This document shows, in pieces, positions 27,797 through 36,836 of a stretch of 64,000 nucleotides of DNA. Both the position numbers and the translations under genes were made by a program. Origin of the DNA: Roseobacter sp. (GTDB taxonomy: Bacteria; Pseudomonadota; Alphaproteobacteria; Rhodobacterales; Rhodobacteraceae); the NCBI GenBank assembly GCA_024636495.1, contig JAGXGZ010000009.1, forward strand, positions 87,673-151,672, given 5' to 3'. Positions within the stretch are counted from its first letter, which is position 1. The number at the start of each line of letters is the position of its first letter. The notes beneath the pieces were generated by a model. It made no database searches. It was not told the origin of the DNA and worked only from the letters and a program-made list of their open reading frames with translations.

Positions 27797-27837
27797 CGGA
27801 AAATTCGAATTTTCCGGCCAAATTTTTTGAAAAAAAT
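27797..27837. repeat. Tandem palindromes, A+T-rich version
   Basis: A perfect 20-base palindrome, CGGAAAATTC followed by GAATTTTCCG (27797-27816), then a weaker one, TTTTT-TG-AAAAA, within 27820-27837. The layout resembles the pair at 16348-16392. It lies just past the hflX stop and may end that transcript. Confidence 0.65.
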
Positions 27838-27859
27838 GTTCACACGCACAATCGGAGGA

Positions 27860-29158
27860 TCAAAGTTTCTGAAATTGTGCTTCTTGCTGGGCAGACCAAC
27901 GAACAGTCAGGGCGAACCCATCTTCGGTCTGCGTCTCGCTTAAAACGACCTCTTGGGCAAATAGCCACGCGCGCTTTTTTCCTTGGTCAAAGGGCAGCAG
28001 CAGATCAGCCTCGCGTACGGCACCTTGCAGGGCTTCGGCAATGACGGCCTGCATGTTGTCCAGACCTTCGCCCGTCAGAGATGAAATCGCCAACACGTTT
28101 TCGTCGCGCGCAGCGCGCGCGCGCACAGCATCCGCGCGATCGTCACTCAGCAGATCGATCTTGTTCCAGACCTCGAAGCTGCGGGTTTCCTTTGGCACGC
28201 CAAGCGACGTCAGAATATCACGCACGTTTTGCGCTTGTTCTTCGGTCTCGGCGTGGGAAATATCGCGAACGTGGCAGATAATATCCGCCGCCAGCACTTC
28301 TTCCAGCGTGGCACGGAACGCTGCAACCAGCTCGGTCGGCAGATCAGAGATAAAACCAACCGTGTCGCTTAGGATAATTTCCGGCCCGTCCGGCAGGACA
28401 AGACTGCGCATCGTCGGGTCCAATGTGGCAAAAAGCATGTCTTTTGCCATCACATCTGCGCCCGTCAAGCGGTTGAAAAGCGTCGACTTTCCCGCGTTGG
28501 TATACCCCACCAAAGCCACAATCGGAAACGGCACCTTGGCCCGCGCGGCACGGTGCAACGCGCGTGTCTTGACCACTTTGTCCAACTGCCTGCGCAAGCG
28601 CACAAGCTGCTCGTCAATAGCGCGACGATCCGATTCAATCTGCGTCTCGCCGGGACCGCCGACAAAGCCAAGCCCGCCGCGCTGGCGCTCAAGGTGGGTC
28701 CAGGCGCGCACCAGTCGGGTGCGCTGATAGCTCAACGCTGCCATCTCTACCTGCAACACACCTTCGCGGGTGGCAGCACGGTCGCTGAAAATCTCTAGGA
28801 TCAGGCCGGTGCGGTCCAGCAATTTGACGCCCCAGGCTTTCTCAAGGTTGCGCTGTTGGACGGGCGTTACGTGCCCATCGACCAACACCAGCTCGACCTC
28901 GGCCTCTTCCATGCGGTGTTTCAGCTCTTCGATCTTGCCAGAGCCAAACATCATCCCTGCGCTGACGGTACGCAGGATGACAATATCCTGCCCGACCACC
29001 TCAAGCTCGGGAAGCGCTTCGGCCAAGGCAACGGCCTCTGCCAAGGCAGGTTCAGCGATTCGGCGGCTGTTGTCGGTTTTTATATCCGGGTGCAACACCC
29101 AAGCCCGTGTGAATTTCGGGCCTGCGCTGTCATCTATTTGAAATGGAGGACGGCTCAA
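27860..29158 (-). CDS. hflX: Ribosome-associated GTPase HflX
   Basis: GTPase that splits or rescues ribosomes under stress. The N-terminal HflX domain (about residues 15-190, with [20 protein letters not shown] and GGPGETQIE near its end) precedes the G domain: [12 protein letters not shown] (G1), DTVGFI (G3) and NKID (G4). The frame begins with TTG at 29158, overlapping the TGA of hfq; no ATG occurs until inside the conserved domain, so TTG is the likely start. Coupling to hfq is the classic arrangement. 432 residues. Confidence 0.95.
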   Translation of the reverse strand: MSRPPFQIDDSAGPKFTRAWVLHPDIKTDNSRRIAEPALAEAVALAEALPELEVVGQDIVILRTVSAGMMFGSGKIEELKHRMEEAEVELVLVDGHVTPVQQRNLEKAWGVKLLDRTGLILEIFSDRAATREGVLQVEMAALSYQRTRLVRAWTHLERQRGGLGFVGGPGETQIESDRRAIDEQLVRLRRQLDKVVKTRALHRAARAKVPFPIVALVGYTNAGKSTLFNRLTGADVMAKDMLFATLDPTMRSLVLPDGPEIILSDTVGFISDLPTELVAAFRATLEEVLAADIICHVRDISHAETEEQAQNVRDILTSLGVPKETRSFEVWNKIDLLSDDRADAVRARAARDENVLAISSLTGEGLDNMQAVIAEALQGAVREADLLLPFDQGKKRAWLFAQEVVLSETQTEDGFALTVRWSAQQEAQFQKL

Positions 29159-29394
29159 TTAGCGTCTTCACCCTCGTAAAGCGAGATCGGCTGGCTAGGC
29201 ATGATCGTGGAAATTGCGTGCTTGTAAACCAGCTGGGACTGACCATCGCGGCGCAAAAGCACGCAAAAGTTGTCAAACCAAGTGATAACGCCTTGCAGCT
29301 TTACCCCGTTGATCAGGAAAATCGTCACCGGGACTTTAGTTTTGCGCACATGGTTCAGGAACGCATCCTGAAGGTTCTGTCTGTCAGACGCCAT
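29155..29394 (-). CDS. hfq: RNA chaperone Hfq
   Basis: Sm-like hexameric protein that pairs small RNAs with mRNAs. The 79 residues show the Sm1 motif ([20 protein letters not shown]) and Sm2 motif ([12 protein letters not shown]), with the N-terminal [13 protein letters not shown]. The C-terminal tail is short, as in alphaproteobacteria. It overlaps hflX by four bases. A TTGACA hexamer lies on the minus strand at 29464-29459, but a matching -10 element is not convincing. Confidence 0.98.
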   Translation of the reverse strand: MASDRQNLQDAFLNHVRKTKVPVTIFLINGVKLQGVITWFDNFCVLLRRDGQSQLVYKHAISTIMPSQPISLYEGEDAN

Positions 29395-29535
29395 ATTGGT
29401 TTCGCCTTTATTCTTGCTGTTATTCTTGCCGGTGTCTGCGGACCAGACCCCCCTCTTATGTCAAGTATGTAGATGCCCGTCAGGAGTTTCCACCCCAAAT
29501 CAAACACCTTAGCGCAACGTGGACCCCAATTCGTG

Positions 29536-31071
29536 TCACGCGCGCCACAGATCGGGGGTCAACAGGGCGATAATGGCCAGAGTTTCAAGCCGCCCCAACA
29601 CCATGGCACCTATCAGGATCATCTTGGCAGCATCGCCCAGCTGGATCAACTCGATCGGTGCATCGGCGGCGAATTCAATCAAGGGTCCGGTCGTGGACAA
29701 GGTCGCAACAGACATCACCAACGCATCCTCGAACGGGGCACCGACGAATGTCAGCAACAAGGTGACGCCGGCCAGCGATATTGCAAAAAGCATGAAAAAG
29801 ATCCACGCAATAAACGCGCCATTGCTTTGCAGACGCCGCCCCGTGGCTCCTGCCCCCGAGACTGAATTGGGATGGACCAGCCGCTCAAGTTCGCGCGCGC
29901 CATTACGGTAAAGCGCAAACACCCGCAGCAGTTTGACCCCGCCCGCCGTGGTGGCCACCCCCCCGCCGATCAACGCCAACCCCATCAGGATCAGCCCCGG
30001 CGTCTGCAGCCCTGACCAGCTTTGCGCCTGCCCCCAGGACGAGCTGACAAAACCAGTGGTCGTCAAAAACGATGTCACCGTAAAGATCGCTCCCCAAAGC
30101 GCGCTACCGCTTTCCTGTGGCTCTGCACTTGCTGAGACATCAAAAGCCCCCAGAAAGTGGCGGGCGAACAGCAGCAAAGGCACACCAATGATCAGCGCCA
30201 GCCCCATCCGGAATTCAGGGTCGGTTATCAGCCCGCCTTGGGTCGCTGTGACCGTGTCTTTGGAAAAAGTCAGGCGCGACAAGGCGAACAGCATGAACAG
30301 CATCATCACCGCCTCGGCCCCGAAACCGACACCGGTGTCATGGGTACCCCCAAGCGGCGATATACCAGAGGTCGCCATGACCGACATGGCATGGCACAGC
30401 GCCACAAGGGATCTATCGCCATTGGCCAGCAGCAAAAGCCACAAGGTAAGGGTCAGCGCCAGATACGTCGGCACCAGCGCGCCTGCAGACCGCAACAAGC
30501 GCAAGCGGGGGTTGATTGGCCCGGTGGTGGCGCGGCGCGCGTCGGGGTTGCCCGGCTCTGCCTGCGAGGTGACCTCGAAGCCGCCAAGGTGCAGCGGGGC
30601 CAGAATGGCAGACGCTGCGATCCACATCAGCAATCCGCCCATCCACGCCACTTGCGCACGCCACAAATGCAACGTGTCGCTCAGCCGTCCGGGATCATCA
30701 AAGATACTGGCCCCCGTTGTGGTAATCGCGCTGACCATATCGAAATAGGCGTTGATAAACCGTGTGGTGGGCAAAGCCTCAAGAAACGGGATCGACAAGA
30801 TAACGGGCAGGACCAGGAAACTTGAAAACAGCGACAACAACGGGCCCAAAGCACCATGGCGGGTTTTGCGGCCCGAATGGGCAATCGCAATCAAGGCAAA
30901 GACAACCAGCCCCAACAGGCCGGAATACAGAAAGGCGCGCGATGCCAGTAAATCCCGTGTCACAACCGCGTAAAACGCAGGAATGATCATCGAGGCGCAG
31001 AACAACCCGAAAATCAGCAAAAACAGTGGCAGTTGCAGGATTTCCTGACGGATCGTGCTTTTGCGTCTCAT
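29536..31071 (-). CDS. trkH: Potassium uptake protein TrkH
   Basis: Membrane subunit of the Trk K+ uptake system. Four selectivity-filter loops are visible in order: AITTTGAS, MATSGIS, FLTTTGFVS and TLSTTGP, each followed by membrane helices, as expected for four M1-P-M2 repeats. 511 residues with about ten to twelve membrane segments. It follows trkA by 22 bases, so TrkA, its cytoplasmic regulatory partner, is made from the same transcript. K+ uptake beside ntr genes is common in Rhodobacterales. Confidence 0.95.
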   Translation of the reverse strand: MRRKSTIRQEILQLPLFLLIFGLFCASMIIPAFYAVVTRDLLASRAFLYSGLLGLVVFALIAIAHSGRKTRHGALGPLLSLFSSFLVLPVILSIPFLEALPTTRFINAYFDMVSAITTTGASIFDDPGRLSDTLHLWRAQVAWMGGLLMWIAASAILAPLHLGGFEVTSQAEPGNPDARRATTGPINPRLRLLRSAGALVPTYLALTLTLWLLLLANGDRSLVALCHAMSVMATSGISPLGGTHDTGVGFGAEAVMMLFMLFALSRLTFSKDTVTATQGGLITDPEFRMGLALIIGVPLLLFARHFLGAFDVSASAEPQESGSALWGAIFTVTSFLTTTGFVSSSWGQAQSWSGLQTPGLILMGLALIGGGVATTAGGVKLLRVFALYRNGARELERLVHPNSVSGAGATGRRLQSNGAFIAWIFFMLFAISLAGVTLLLTFVGAPFEDALVMSVATLSTTGPLIEFAADAPIELIQLGDAAKMILIGAMVLGRLETLAIIALLTPDLWRA

Positions 31072-31093
31072 GCTGGCGCGCCCCGGTCCTGCA

Positions 31094-32470
31094 TCAGAAA
31101 AAGTCGATCGACACCTGCATCAACTGTTCGACCTGCGGCACATCTTTTGCCAGACAGAAAACAGCGATCACATCGCCTTCGTCAATGCGGGTGTCGCCCA
31201 ACGGACGCAAGACCTTGTCACCTTTGCGCACCATGCCGACCAGAACGCCTTCGGGAAAATCGATCTCGGAGATACGCTTGCCCGCGATAGGCGAGGTGGA
31301 CAGCACTTCGGCCTCGATCACTTCGGCCTCGGCGTCACCGATGGAATAGACCGACCGCACGCGGCCATGCCGGATGTGGCGCAAGATCGAACTTACTGTC
31401 GTGGCGCGCGGATTGATGTAGGCATCAATCCCCAAGGGTTTCATCAGCGGCACCAGGGTCGGATCGTTGATCAGCGCGATCACGAAAGGGCATCCTTCGG
31501 CCTTGGCGCGCACGCAGGCAAGCATGTTGGTTTTGTCATCATCTGTGATCGCCATCATCGCATCGGCGCGGCTGATGCCCGCTTCGGCCAGCAGGGCTGC
31601 ATCCAAGCCGTCGCCGTTCAGAACGATGGTTCGTTCCAGCGCTTCAGCGGCACGCTCAGCGATGACGCGGCTTTTCTCGATCATCTTGGTGCGCACGCGT
31701 TTTTCGCCCGCCTCCAGGCTTTTGGCCACGGCCAACCCGACATTGCCGCCGCCCACGATCACAACCCGTTCAAGTTTACCGGTTTTCTTGCCAAAAATCT
31801 CAAGCGTGCGCGGAATATCGTCGCGGTGGCTGAAGACATAACAAGCGTCGCCAACAAACAACTGGTCTTTGCTTTCGGGGGCAAACAACGTGCCATCACG
31901 GCGCACGCCCACTACCACAGCGCGCAGGGTCGAGAACAGATCGCTCAGCTGGCGCAAGGGTGTGTTGACGACCGGACACCCCTCTTCGATCTGGATGCCC
32001 AGCAGGTGGGCCATTCCATCCATGAAGGTTTCCGTATCAAACGACGCAGGGGCCAGAAGACGCTGCAACGCAGCCGTTGCGACTTCCTTTTCGGGGCTGA
32101 TTACCACGTCGATGGGCATGTGGTCGCGGCGGTAGAGATCAGAATATATGGCGGTAAGGTAAGACTGGCTGCGCAAGCGTGCAATCTTGCGGTTAATCCC
32201 GAACACCGAATGGGCGACCTGACAGGTCACCATGTTCACCTCGTCGGAATGGGTCGCGGCGATGATCATCTCGGCGTCACGCGCGCCTGCGCGGTCCAGC
32301 ACATCGGGGTAGCTGGCGAAACCGGCAATGCCCTGCACATCCAGCGTGTCCGTTGCCCGGCGCACCAGATCGGGGTTGCTGTCGACGATTGTGACGTCGT
32401 TACGCTCGCCTGACAGATGACGCGCGATTTGCCAGCCGACCTGACCTGCGCCGCAAATGATCACTTTCAT
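31094..32470 (-). CDS. trkA: Trk system potassium regulatory protein TrkA
   Basis: Cytoplasmic nucleotide-binding regulator of TrkH. Two RCK units are present, each with a Rossmann NAD-binding motif: GAGQVGWQIARHL at the N-terminus and VIVGGGNVGLAVAKSLE at about residue 235. Each is followed by a TrkA-C segment (MPIDVVISPEKEVA; VLSTSPIAGKRISEIDFPEG). 458 residues is standard. AAGGAA precedes the ATG. In the usual gene order it follows ntrX, but here a gene on the opposite strand lies between. Confidence 0.96.
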   Translation of the reverse strand: MKVIICGAGQVGWQIARHLSGERNDVTIVDSNPDLVRRATDTLDVQGIAGFASYPDVLDRAGARDAEMIIAATHSDEVNMVTCQVAHSVFGINRKIARLRSQSYLTAIYSDLYRRDHMPIDVVISPEKEVATAALQRLLAPASFDTETFMDGMAHLLGIQIEEGCPVVNTPLRQLSDLFSTLRAVVVGVRRDGTLFAPESKDQLFVGDACYVFSHRDDIPRTLEIFGKKTGKLERVVIVGGGNVGLAVAKSLEAGEKRVRTKMIEKSRVIAERAAEALERTIVLNGDGLDAALLAEAGISRADAMMAITDDDKTNMLACVRAKAEGCPFVIALINDPTLVPLMKPLGIDAYINPRATTVSSILRHIRHGRVRSVYSIGDAEAEVIEAEVLSTSPIAGKRISEIDFPEGVLVGMVRKGDKVLRPLGDTRIDEGDVIAVFCLAKDVPQVEQLMQVSIDFF

Positions 32471-32609
32471 GAAAGGTTCCTTTGGCGTTGCGCCTTATGA
32501 CGTCACAAGGCGGAAACCACCCGCTTGATCGTGGATTTGAATGACAGATGGCTTTGCAGCGGTCAATTCAATTGTATAGATGCTGAGACTGAACAAAAGG
32601 GGTCGCGCG

Positions 32610-33080
32610 GTGAAACATATACTGATTTGTGCAGCAGGTTTGGCCGCTTTGGCGTCTTGCGCCCCGCTTAACACCTACTACAAACCCGGTGCCGATGTGG
32701 CGAGCGTGCAACGCCAAACAACGGCCTGCGAGGTCGAGGCTTTGGCCAAGGTGCCCACTTCGTTCGTGACGCGACAGGCGCCGCCGCAGTATGTGCCCCC
32801 GCAAAACCTGTGTAACAGCGCTGGAGTGTGCCGTGCCGTGCCGGGGTATTTCGTCCCGGGTGCCTTTTACCAGATTGATCCCAATGCCGAATTGCGCAAA
32901 CGCGTCGAGGTTCAATGCATGGCGGACGCCGGTTTCGCGCCGGTGTCCATCCCTGCCTGCCCGTCCGGCGTGGCCAAGGCGGCACCGCAACGGGCCACCA
33001 CCACCCTGCCCCCGCTGAATGCGAAATCCTGCGTGATCCGCAATTCAGACGGCAGTTTTCAGATCGTCACCCAAGGTTAG
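32610..33080 (+). CDS. Cysteine-rich lipoprotein of unknown function
   Basis: About 156 residues. The GTG at 32610 follows AAGGGG and starts directly on a lipoprotein signal peptide (KHILICAAGLAALASCAP, lipobox LASC); a longer ATG-initiated form (32580) adds a basic ten-residue stretch. The mature protein has seven further cysteines (TACEVEA, NLCNSAGVC, VQCMAD, PACPS, KSCVI), pointing to a disulfide-bonded envelope protein. It is the only plus-strand gene within the trk-ntr block, and its last four bases overlap the ntrX stop. Confidence 0.78.
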   Translation: MKHILICAAGLAALASCAPLNTYYKPGADVASVQRQTTACEVEALAKVPTSFVTRQAPPQYVPPQNLCNSAGVCRAVPGYFVPGAFYQIDPNAELRKRVEVQCMADAGFAPVSIPACPSGVAKAAPQRATTTLPPLNAKSCVIRNSDGSFQIVTQG

Positions 33081-34489
33081 CCGTCAATTTCGGCATCGTC
33101 ATCCACATGGGCGATGCGCATACCGGATTTGGCCGAGGTGACAACCCCGAGGCTTTTTAGCTTGCGGTGCAGCGCTGACCGCTCCATCCCGACGAAATTG
33201 GCAGTGCGGCTGATGTTGCCGCCAAAGCGGTTGATCTGGGTCAGAAGGTATTCACGCTCGAACGCTTCGCGGGCTTCGCGCAGCGGCAAGGTCGCCAAGG
33301 CACCCGACAATACGACGCGGCCATCCTCTTCGGTGTTTTCATCCTCGCCGGGCAGCTCGCGCGCCTCTATCGGGCCGGTGCCATCGCCCAGGATCAACAC
33401 CCGCTCTACCAGGTTTTTAAGCTGGCGAACGTTGCCGGGCCAAACCATCGTTTGCAGCAAAGCCACCGCATCATCCGAGAATTTGCGCAAAGGCAAGCCT
33501 TGGCTCGCGTTGAAATCGGCGATGAATTGCGTGGCCAGTACCGGAATATCCTCGCGCCGTTCCTCAAGCGAGGGCACGGAGATCGGTACCACATTCAGGC
33601 GGTGAAACAGCTCTTCGCGGAAGGTTTCATTCTTGATTGCAGCATCAAGATCCTTGTTCGTGCTCGAGACGACCCGCAAATCGACGCGGACCTTGTCATG
33701 ACCGCCGACGCGGGTGAATTGCTGGTCAACCAACACGCGCAGGATTTTCGATTGGGTGCCAAGCGGTAAATCCGCGACCTCGTCAAAAAAGATCACGCCC
33801 CCATGGGCCTGCTCCAGCAAACCCGGCACTACCCCGCCGCTAGCGCTTTCACTGCCGAACAACACTTCTTCCATGCGGTCGGGGGCGACGCTGGCGCAAT
33901 TGATCGTCACAAAGGGTGCCGCAGCGCGCGCAGAGTTGCTGTGGATATAGCGTGCAGCGATTTCCTTGCCCGCCCCGGCAGGGCCCCGCAACATGACGCG
34001 GCCATTGGATTTGGTGACCTTGTCAAGCTGGCTCATTAGGGTTTTGAAGGCCGTGGACGCGCCGATCATATCGGTGCTGGCAACGTCCCGCCGCTTGAGG
34101 CTCAGGTTTTCGCGGCGCAGGCGCGAAGTTTCCATCGCCCGCCGGATAACCACCAGTAATTGATCAATATTAAACGGCTTTTCGATGAAATCATAGGCCC
34201 CCTGTTTGATCGCAGCAACGGCAATTTCGATGTTCCCATGCCCCGAGATGATAACAACGGGCACATCCGGGTTGTCGCGTTTGACCTTCTTGAGGATATC
34301 AATCCCGTCCATCTGGCTGTCTTTCAACCAGATGTCCAAAATCATCAACGCGGGCGGTTCCGCGTTGATGGCGGCGACCGCCTCGTCCGAATTGCCAGCC
34401 AGACGGGTCGCATACCCTTCGTCTTGCAAAATGTCTGATATCAGCTCGCGAATATCGCGCTCGTCGTCCACGATTAGGATGTCACTCAT
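33077..34489 (-). CDS. ntrX: Nitrogen-regulation response regulator NtrX
   Basis: Response regulator paired with NtrY. Receiver domain at residues 1-120 (ILIVDDERDIREL, phospho-acceptor in LMILDIWLKD), AAA+ domain with Walker A GPAGAGKE and Walker B VIFFDEVADLP, and a C-terminal Fis-type helix-turn-helix (GGNISRTANFVGMERSALHR). At the place of the sigma-54-contacting GAFTGA loop it has SASGGVVPG, as is usual for NtrX. It overlaps ntrY by eight bases. NtrX in other alphaproteobacteria affects nitrogen, redox and envelope genes. Confidence 0.94.
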   Translation of the reverse strand: MSDILIVDDERDIRELISDILQDEGYATRLAGNSDEAVAAINAEPPALMILDIWLKDSQMDGIDILKKVKRDNPDVPVVIISGHGNIEIAVAAIKQGAYDFIEKPFNIDQLLVVIRRAMETSRLRRENLSLKRRDVASTDMIGASTAFKTLMSQLDKVTKSNGRVMLRGPAGAGKEIAARYIHSNSARAAAPFVTINCASVAPDRMEEVLFGSESASGGVVPGLLEQAHGGVIFFDEVADLPLGTQSKILRVLVDQQFTRVGGHDKVRVDLRVVSSTNKDLDAAIKNETFREELFHRLNVVPISVPSLEERREDIPVLATQFIADFNASQGLPLRKFSDDAVALLQTMVWPGNVRQLKNLVERVLILGDGTGPIEARELPGEDENTEEDGRVVLSGALATLPLREAREAFEREYLLTQINRFGGNISRTANFVGMERSALHRKLKSLGVVTSAKSGMRIAHVDDDAEIDG

Positions 34490-36734
34490 CTTGGGTCTCC
34501 AATACGTTGGGCTGTTGAATGGGTGCCAAGGGCAGTTTGATCACTGCCATCGCACCAAAATGGGATTGGCCTGCAAACACAGACGCGTTTTCCAACGTCA
34601 ATGTGCCGCCATGTTCTTCGATGATCTTTTTGACAATCGGCAGCCCCAGACCGGTGCCTGCGCTGCGGGTGGTCACATAGGGTTCAAACAGCCGCGCACG
34701 ATCTTCAGGCAGGCCGATACCATTGTCAGCGATGGTGATCATCGCTGCCGTAGCGGTCACTGTCAAAGTGACCTCGATGCGCGGGATCAAGCCGTCTGGC
34801 GCGCATTTTTCTTTCAGGCTTTCAATGGCTTCCCCGGCGTTCTTGATCAGGTTGGTCAACGCTTGTGACATCATTGTTGAATCGACTTGGGCGATCACGG
34901 CAGCATCGGGCAAGGTTGCCTCGAGGATCACGCCGGGCTGCCCCGCTTTTTGCAAAAGCACGGCATCGCGCACCAATTGCGAGATATCCTGCATTGAGGT
35001 TTCAGGCTCTGGCATGCGCGCGAATTTCGAAAACTCATCCACGATGCGGCGCAAGTCTCCGGTCTGGCGAATGATCACTCCGGTCATCTGTTCAAGGCTT
35101 TCGGCATCGTCGGGCAGCTTGGGCGCGAATTTACGCTGAATCCGCTCGGCGCTTAGCTGGATGGGCGTCAGCGGGTTCTTGATTTCATGCGCGATGCGCC
35201 GCGCGACATCGCCCCAGGCGGCCATGCGTTGCGCGCTCACCAGATCGGTCACATCGTCAAAGGCCACAACATAACCTTCAAGGCGGCCATCGTCGCTGCG
35301 CCTTGTGGCAACGCGCACCAGCAGGTTCTCCATAGTGCCCAGCCGCGAGACTTTGACCTCGCCTTGGGCGACCTCGCCTTGGCCATTCACAACCGTATCG
35401 AACAAGGGTCCGAACTCGGGGATCGCTACTGAAATAGCCAAGGATTGCTGGTCTTCTTCCCAATCCAGAAGCCGCATCGCAGACCTGTTCACGAACGCCA
35501 CACGGCCTTCAGGGTCAAGGCCCACGACGCCAGACGTTACAGAGCTTAGGACCGAATCAAACAGGCGGCGGCGGCGTTCAATCTGGCGGGTGTTGTCCAG
35601 CAGCGTGTCGCGCTGCCCCTTTAACTGCTTGGTCATCTGGTTGAAGTAGCGTCCAAGCATGGCGATCTCGTCATCCCCGTCTTCTTCGCGGACCTGTACT
35701 TCCAGATCGCCGGCACCAACCTGTTGGGCGGCACCGGTCAGACGGCCAACGGGGCCGGAAAGACGTTCGGCAAACCACAGTCCCAGCCAAACGGCAGCTA
35801 GAATAAGGATCAGCGCAAAGCCCACATAAAGCAGACCAAATTCAAACAGCAGCTTGCCCCGTTCGCTTTCAAGCTGTTGATAAAGCCGCACTGTTTCTTT
35901 GGTATCATCCAGAAGGGACAGGATTTCACCGTCCACTTCGCGACTAATATAAAGGTAGCGGTCAAGATAGCTGTCCAGCGCCACAAGCGCGCGGAATTCA
36001 TTGTTCGGCCAATCCTCGATCACCAACGGGGTGCCGTTATTCTCCTGCGCTTCTTTTATCTGCTCAAGATCGGGTGCCTCGTAATCAAAAAGGTACGATC
36101 TGTCGCCACGGGTACGGATCTGGGCGGTGCCGTCGATCAGATAGGCTTCTCGCAAGCCGCGCTGAATTTGCAACTGACCTTCTGCCAGCAATTGCGCCTC
36201 TGGAATGGACAGACCTTGGGTGCGGGCCGTATCGATGGCGCGCGCCAAGGCAATCGCGTCCGCCACCAGATCATCGCGCTGTTCGGATTCGTAGGCTTGT
36301 GCTGCGGCCAGCGAATTCCCGACAACGCTGCGAACACGGTCGGAAAACCATCCCTCAAGCCCCACATTGATTGTCAACCCGGCAAAGACCGCGACACTAA
36401 CCGTCGGAATAAGCGCCATTAGCGCAAATACGCCCGTCAGCCGCAAATGCAGCCGCGATCCGGCAGATTTTGCGCGCCGCGCTGCGATCAGCCGGGCAAT
36501 CTGGCTGAAAACCAGCGCCGCGACCAACAGGATATACACCAGATCGGTCAGCAGGATTAGTCTGAGGCTGGGCGTGTTTGCCCCCTGCCCCAATGGCCCC
36601 AGCACCAGATAGGTGACAAGCGCGAGCACTGGCCCCAAGACCACCAGCCCGAAGGTCGCCATATTGCGATAGCGCCGAACCCGGCGCAAACGCTCTAGAC
36701 GCAACAGATAATAACTGCGTGACCGGGTTAGCAC
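34482..36734 (-). CDS. ntrY: Nitrogen-regulation sensor histidine kinase NtrY
   Basis: Membrane sensor kinase. Three hydrophobic segments lie within the first 110 residues, then a periplasmic region (to about 285), a fourth membrane helix (LLYVGFALILILAAVWLGLW), HAMP (RLTGAAQQVGAGDLEV), PAS (residues 390-500), the H box [17 protein letters not shown] and the ATPase domain with NLIKNAGEA and ADNGIGLP. The GTG at 36734 is the only plausible start before the first membrane helix. 750 residues is family-typical. It lies 102 bases after ntrC and overlaps ntrX. Confidence 0.94.
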   Translation of the reverse strand: MLTRSRSYYLLRLERLRRVRRYRNMATFGLVVLGPVLALVTYLVLGPLGQGANTPSLRLILLTDLVYILLVAALVFSQIARLIAARRAKSAGSRLHLRLTGVFALMALIPTVSVAVFAGLTINVGLEGWFSDRVRSVVGNSLAAAQAYESEQRDDLVADAIALARAIDTARTQGLSIPEAQLLAEGQLQIQRGLREAYLIDGTAQIRTRGDRSYLFDYEAPDLEQIKEAQENNGTPLVIEDWPNNEFRALVALDSYLDRYLYISREVDGEILSLLDDTKETVRLYQQLESERGKLLFEFGLLYVGFALILILAAVWLGLWFAERLSGPVGRLTGAAQQVGAGDLEVQVREEDGDDEIAMLGRYFNQMTKQLKGQRDTLLDNTRQIERRRRLFDSVLSSVTSGVVGLDPEGRVAFVNRSAMRLLDWEEDQQSLAISVAIPEFGPLFDTVVNGQGEVAQGEVKVSRLGTMENLLVRVATRRSDDGRLEGYVVAFDDVTDLVSAQRMAAWGDVARRIAHEIKNPLTPIQLSAERIQRKFAPKLPDDAESLEQMTGVIIRQTGDLRRIVDEFSKFARMPEPETSMQDISQLVRDAVLLQKAGQPGVILEATLPDAAVIAQVDSTMMSQALTNLIKNAGEAIESLKEKCAPDGLIPRIEVTLTVTATAAMITIADNGIGLPEDRARLFEPYVTTRSAGTGLGLPIVKKIIEEHGGTLTLENASVFAGQSHFGAMAVIKLPLAPIQQPNVLETQDE

Positions 36735-36836
36735 CCGCTATCCTCACCGATGATGTGGTGCACGAATGCACCAACCGCCTATTTATGTGGTCCTGATCGG
36801 GTTATGAGGCCCGATGGCCACGGTTATGTGGCTTTC

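Noticed and set aside
31055..32413. A 452-residue frame antisense to trkA
   Set aside because: Mirrors the trkA coding frame and has shadow composition.
36735..36836. A terminator between ntrC and ntrY
   Set aside because: Only a five-base stem (GCCAC/GTGGC) without a T-run; too weak to claim.
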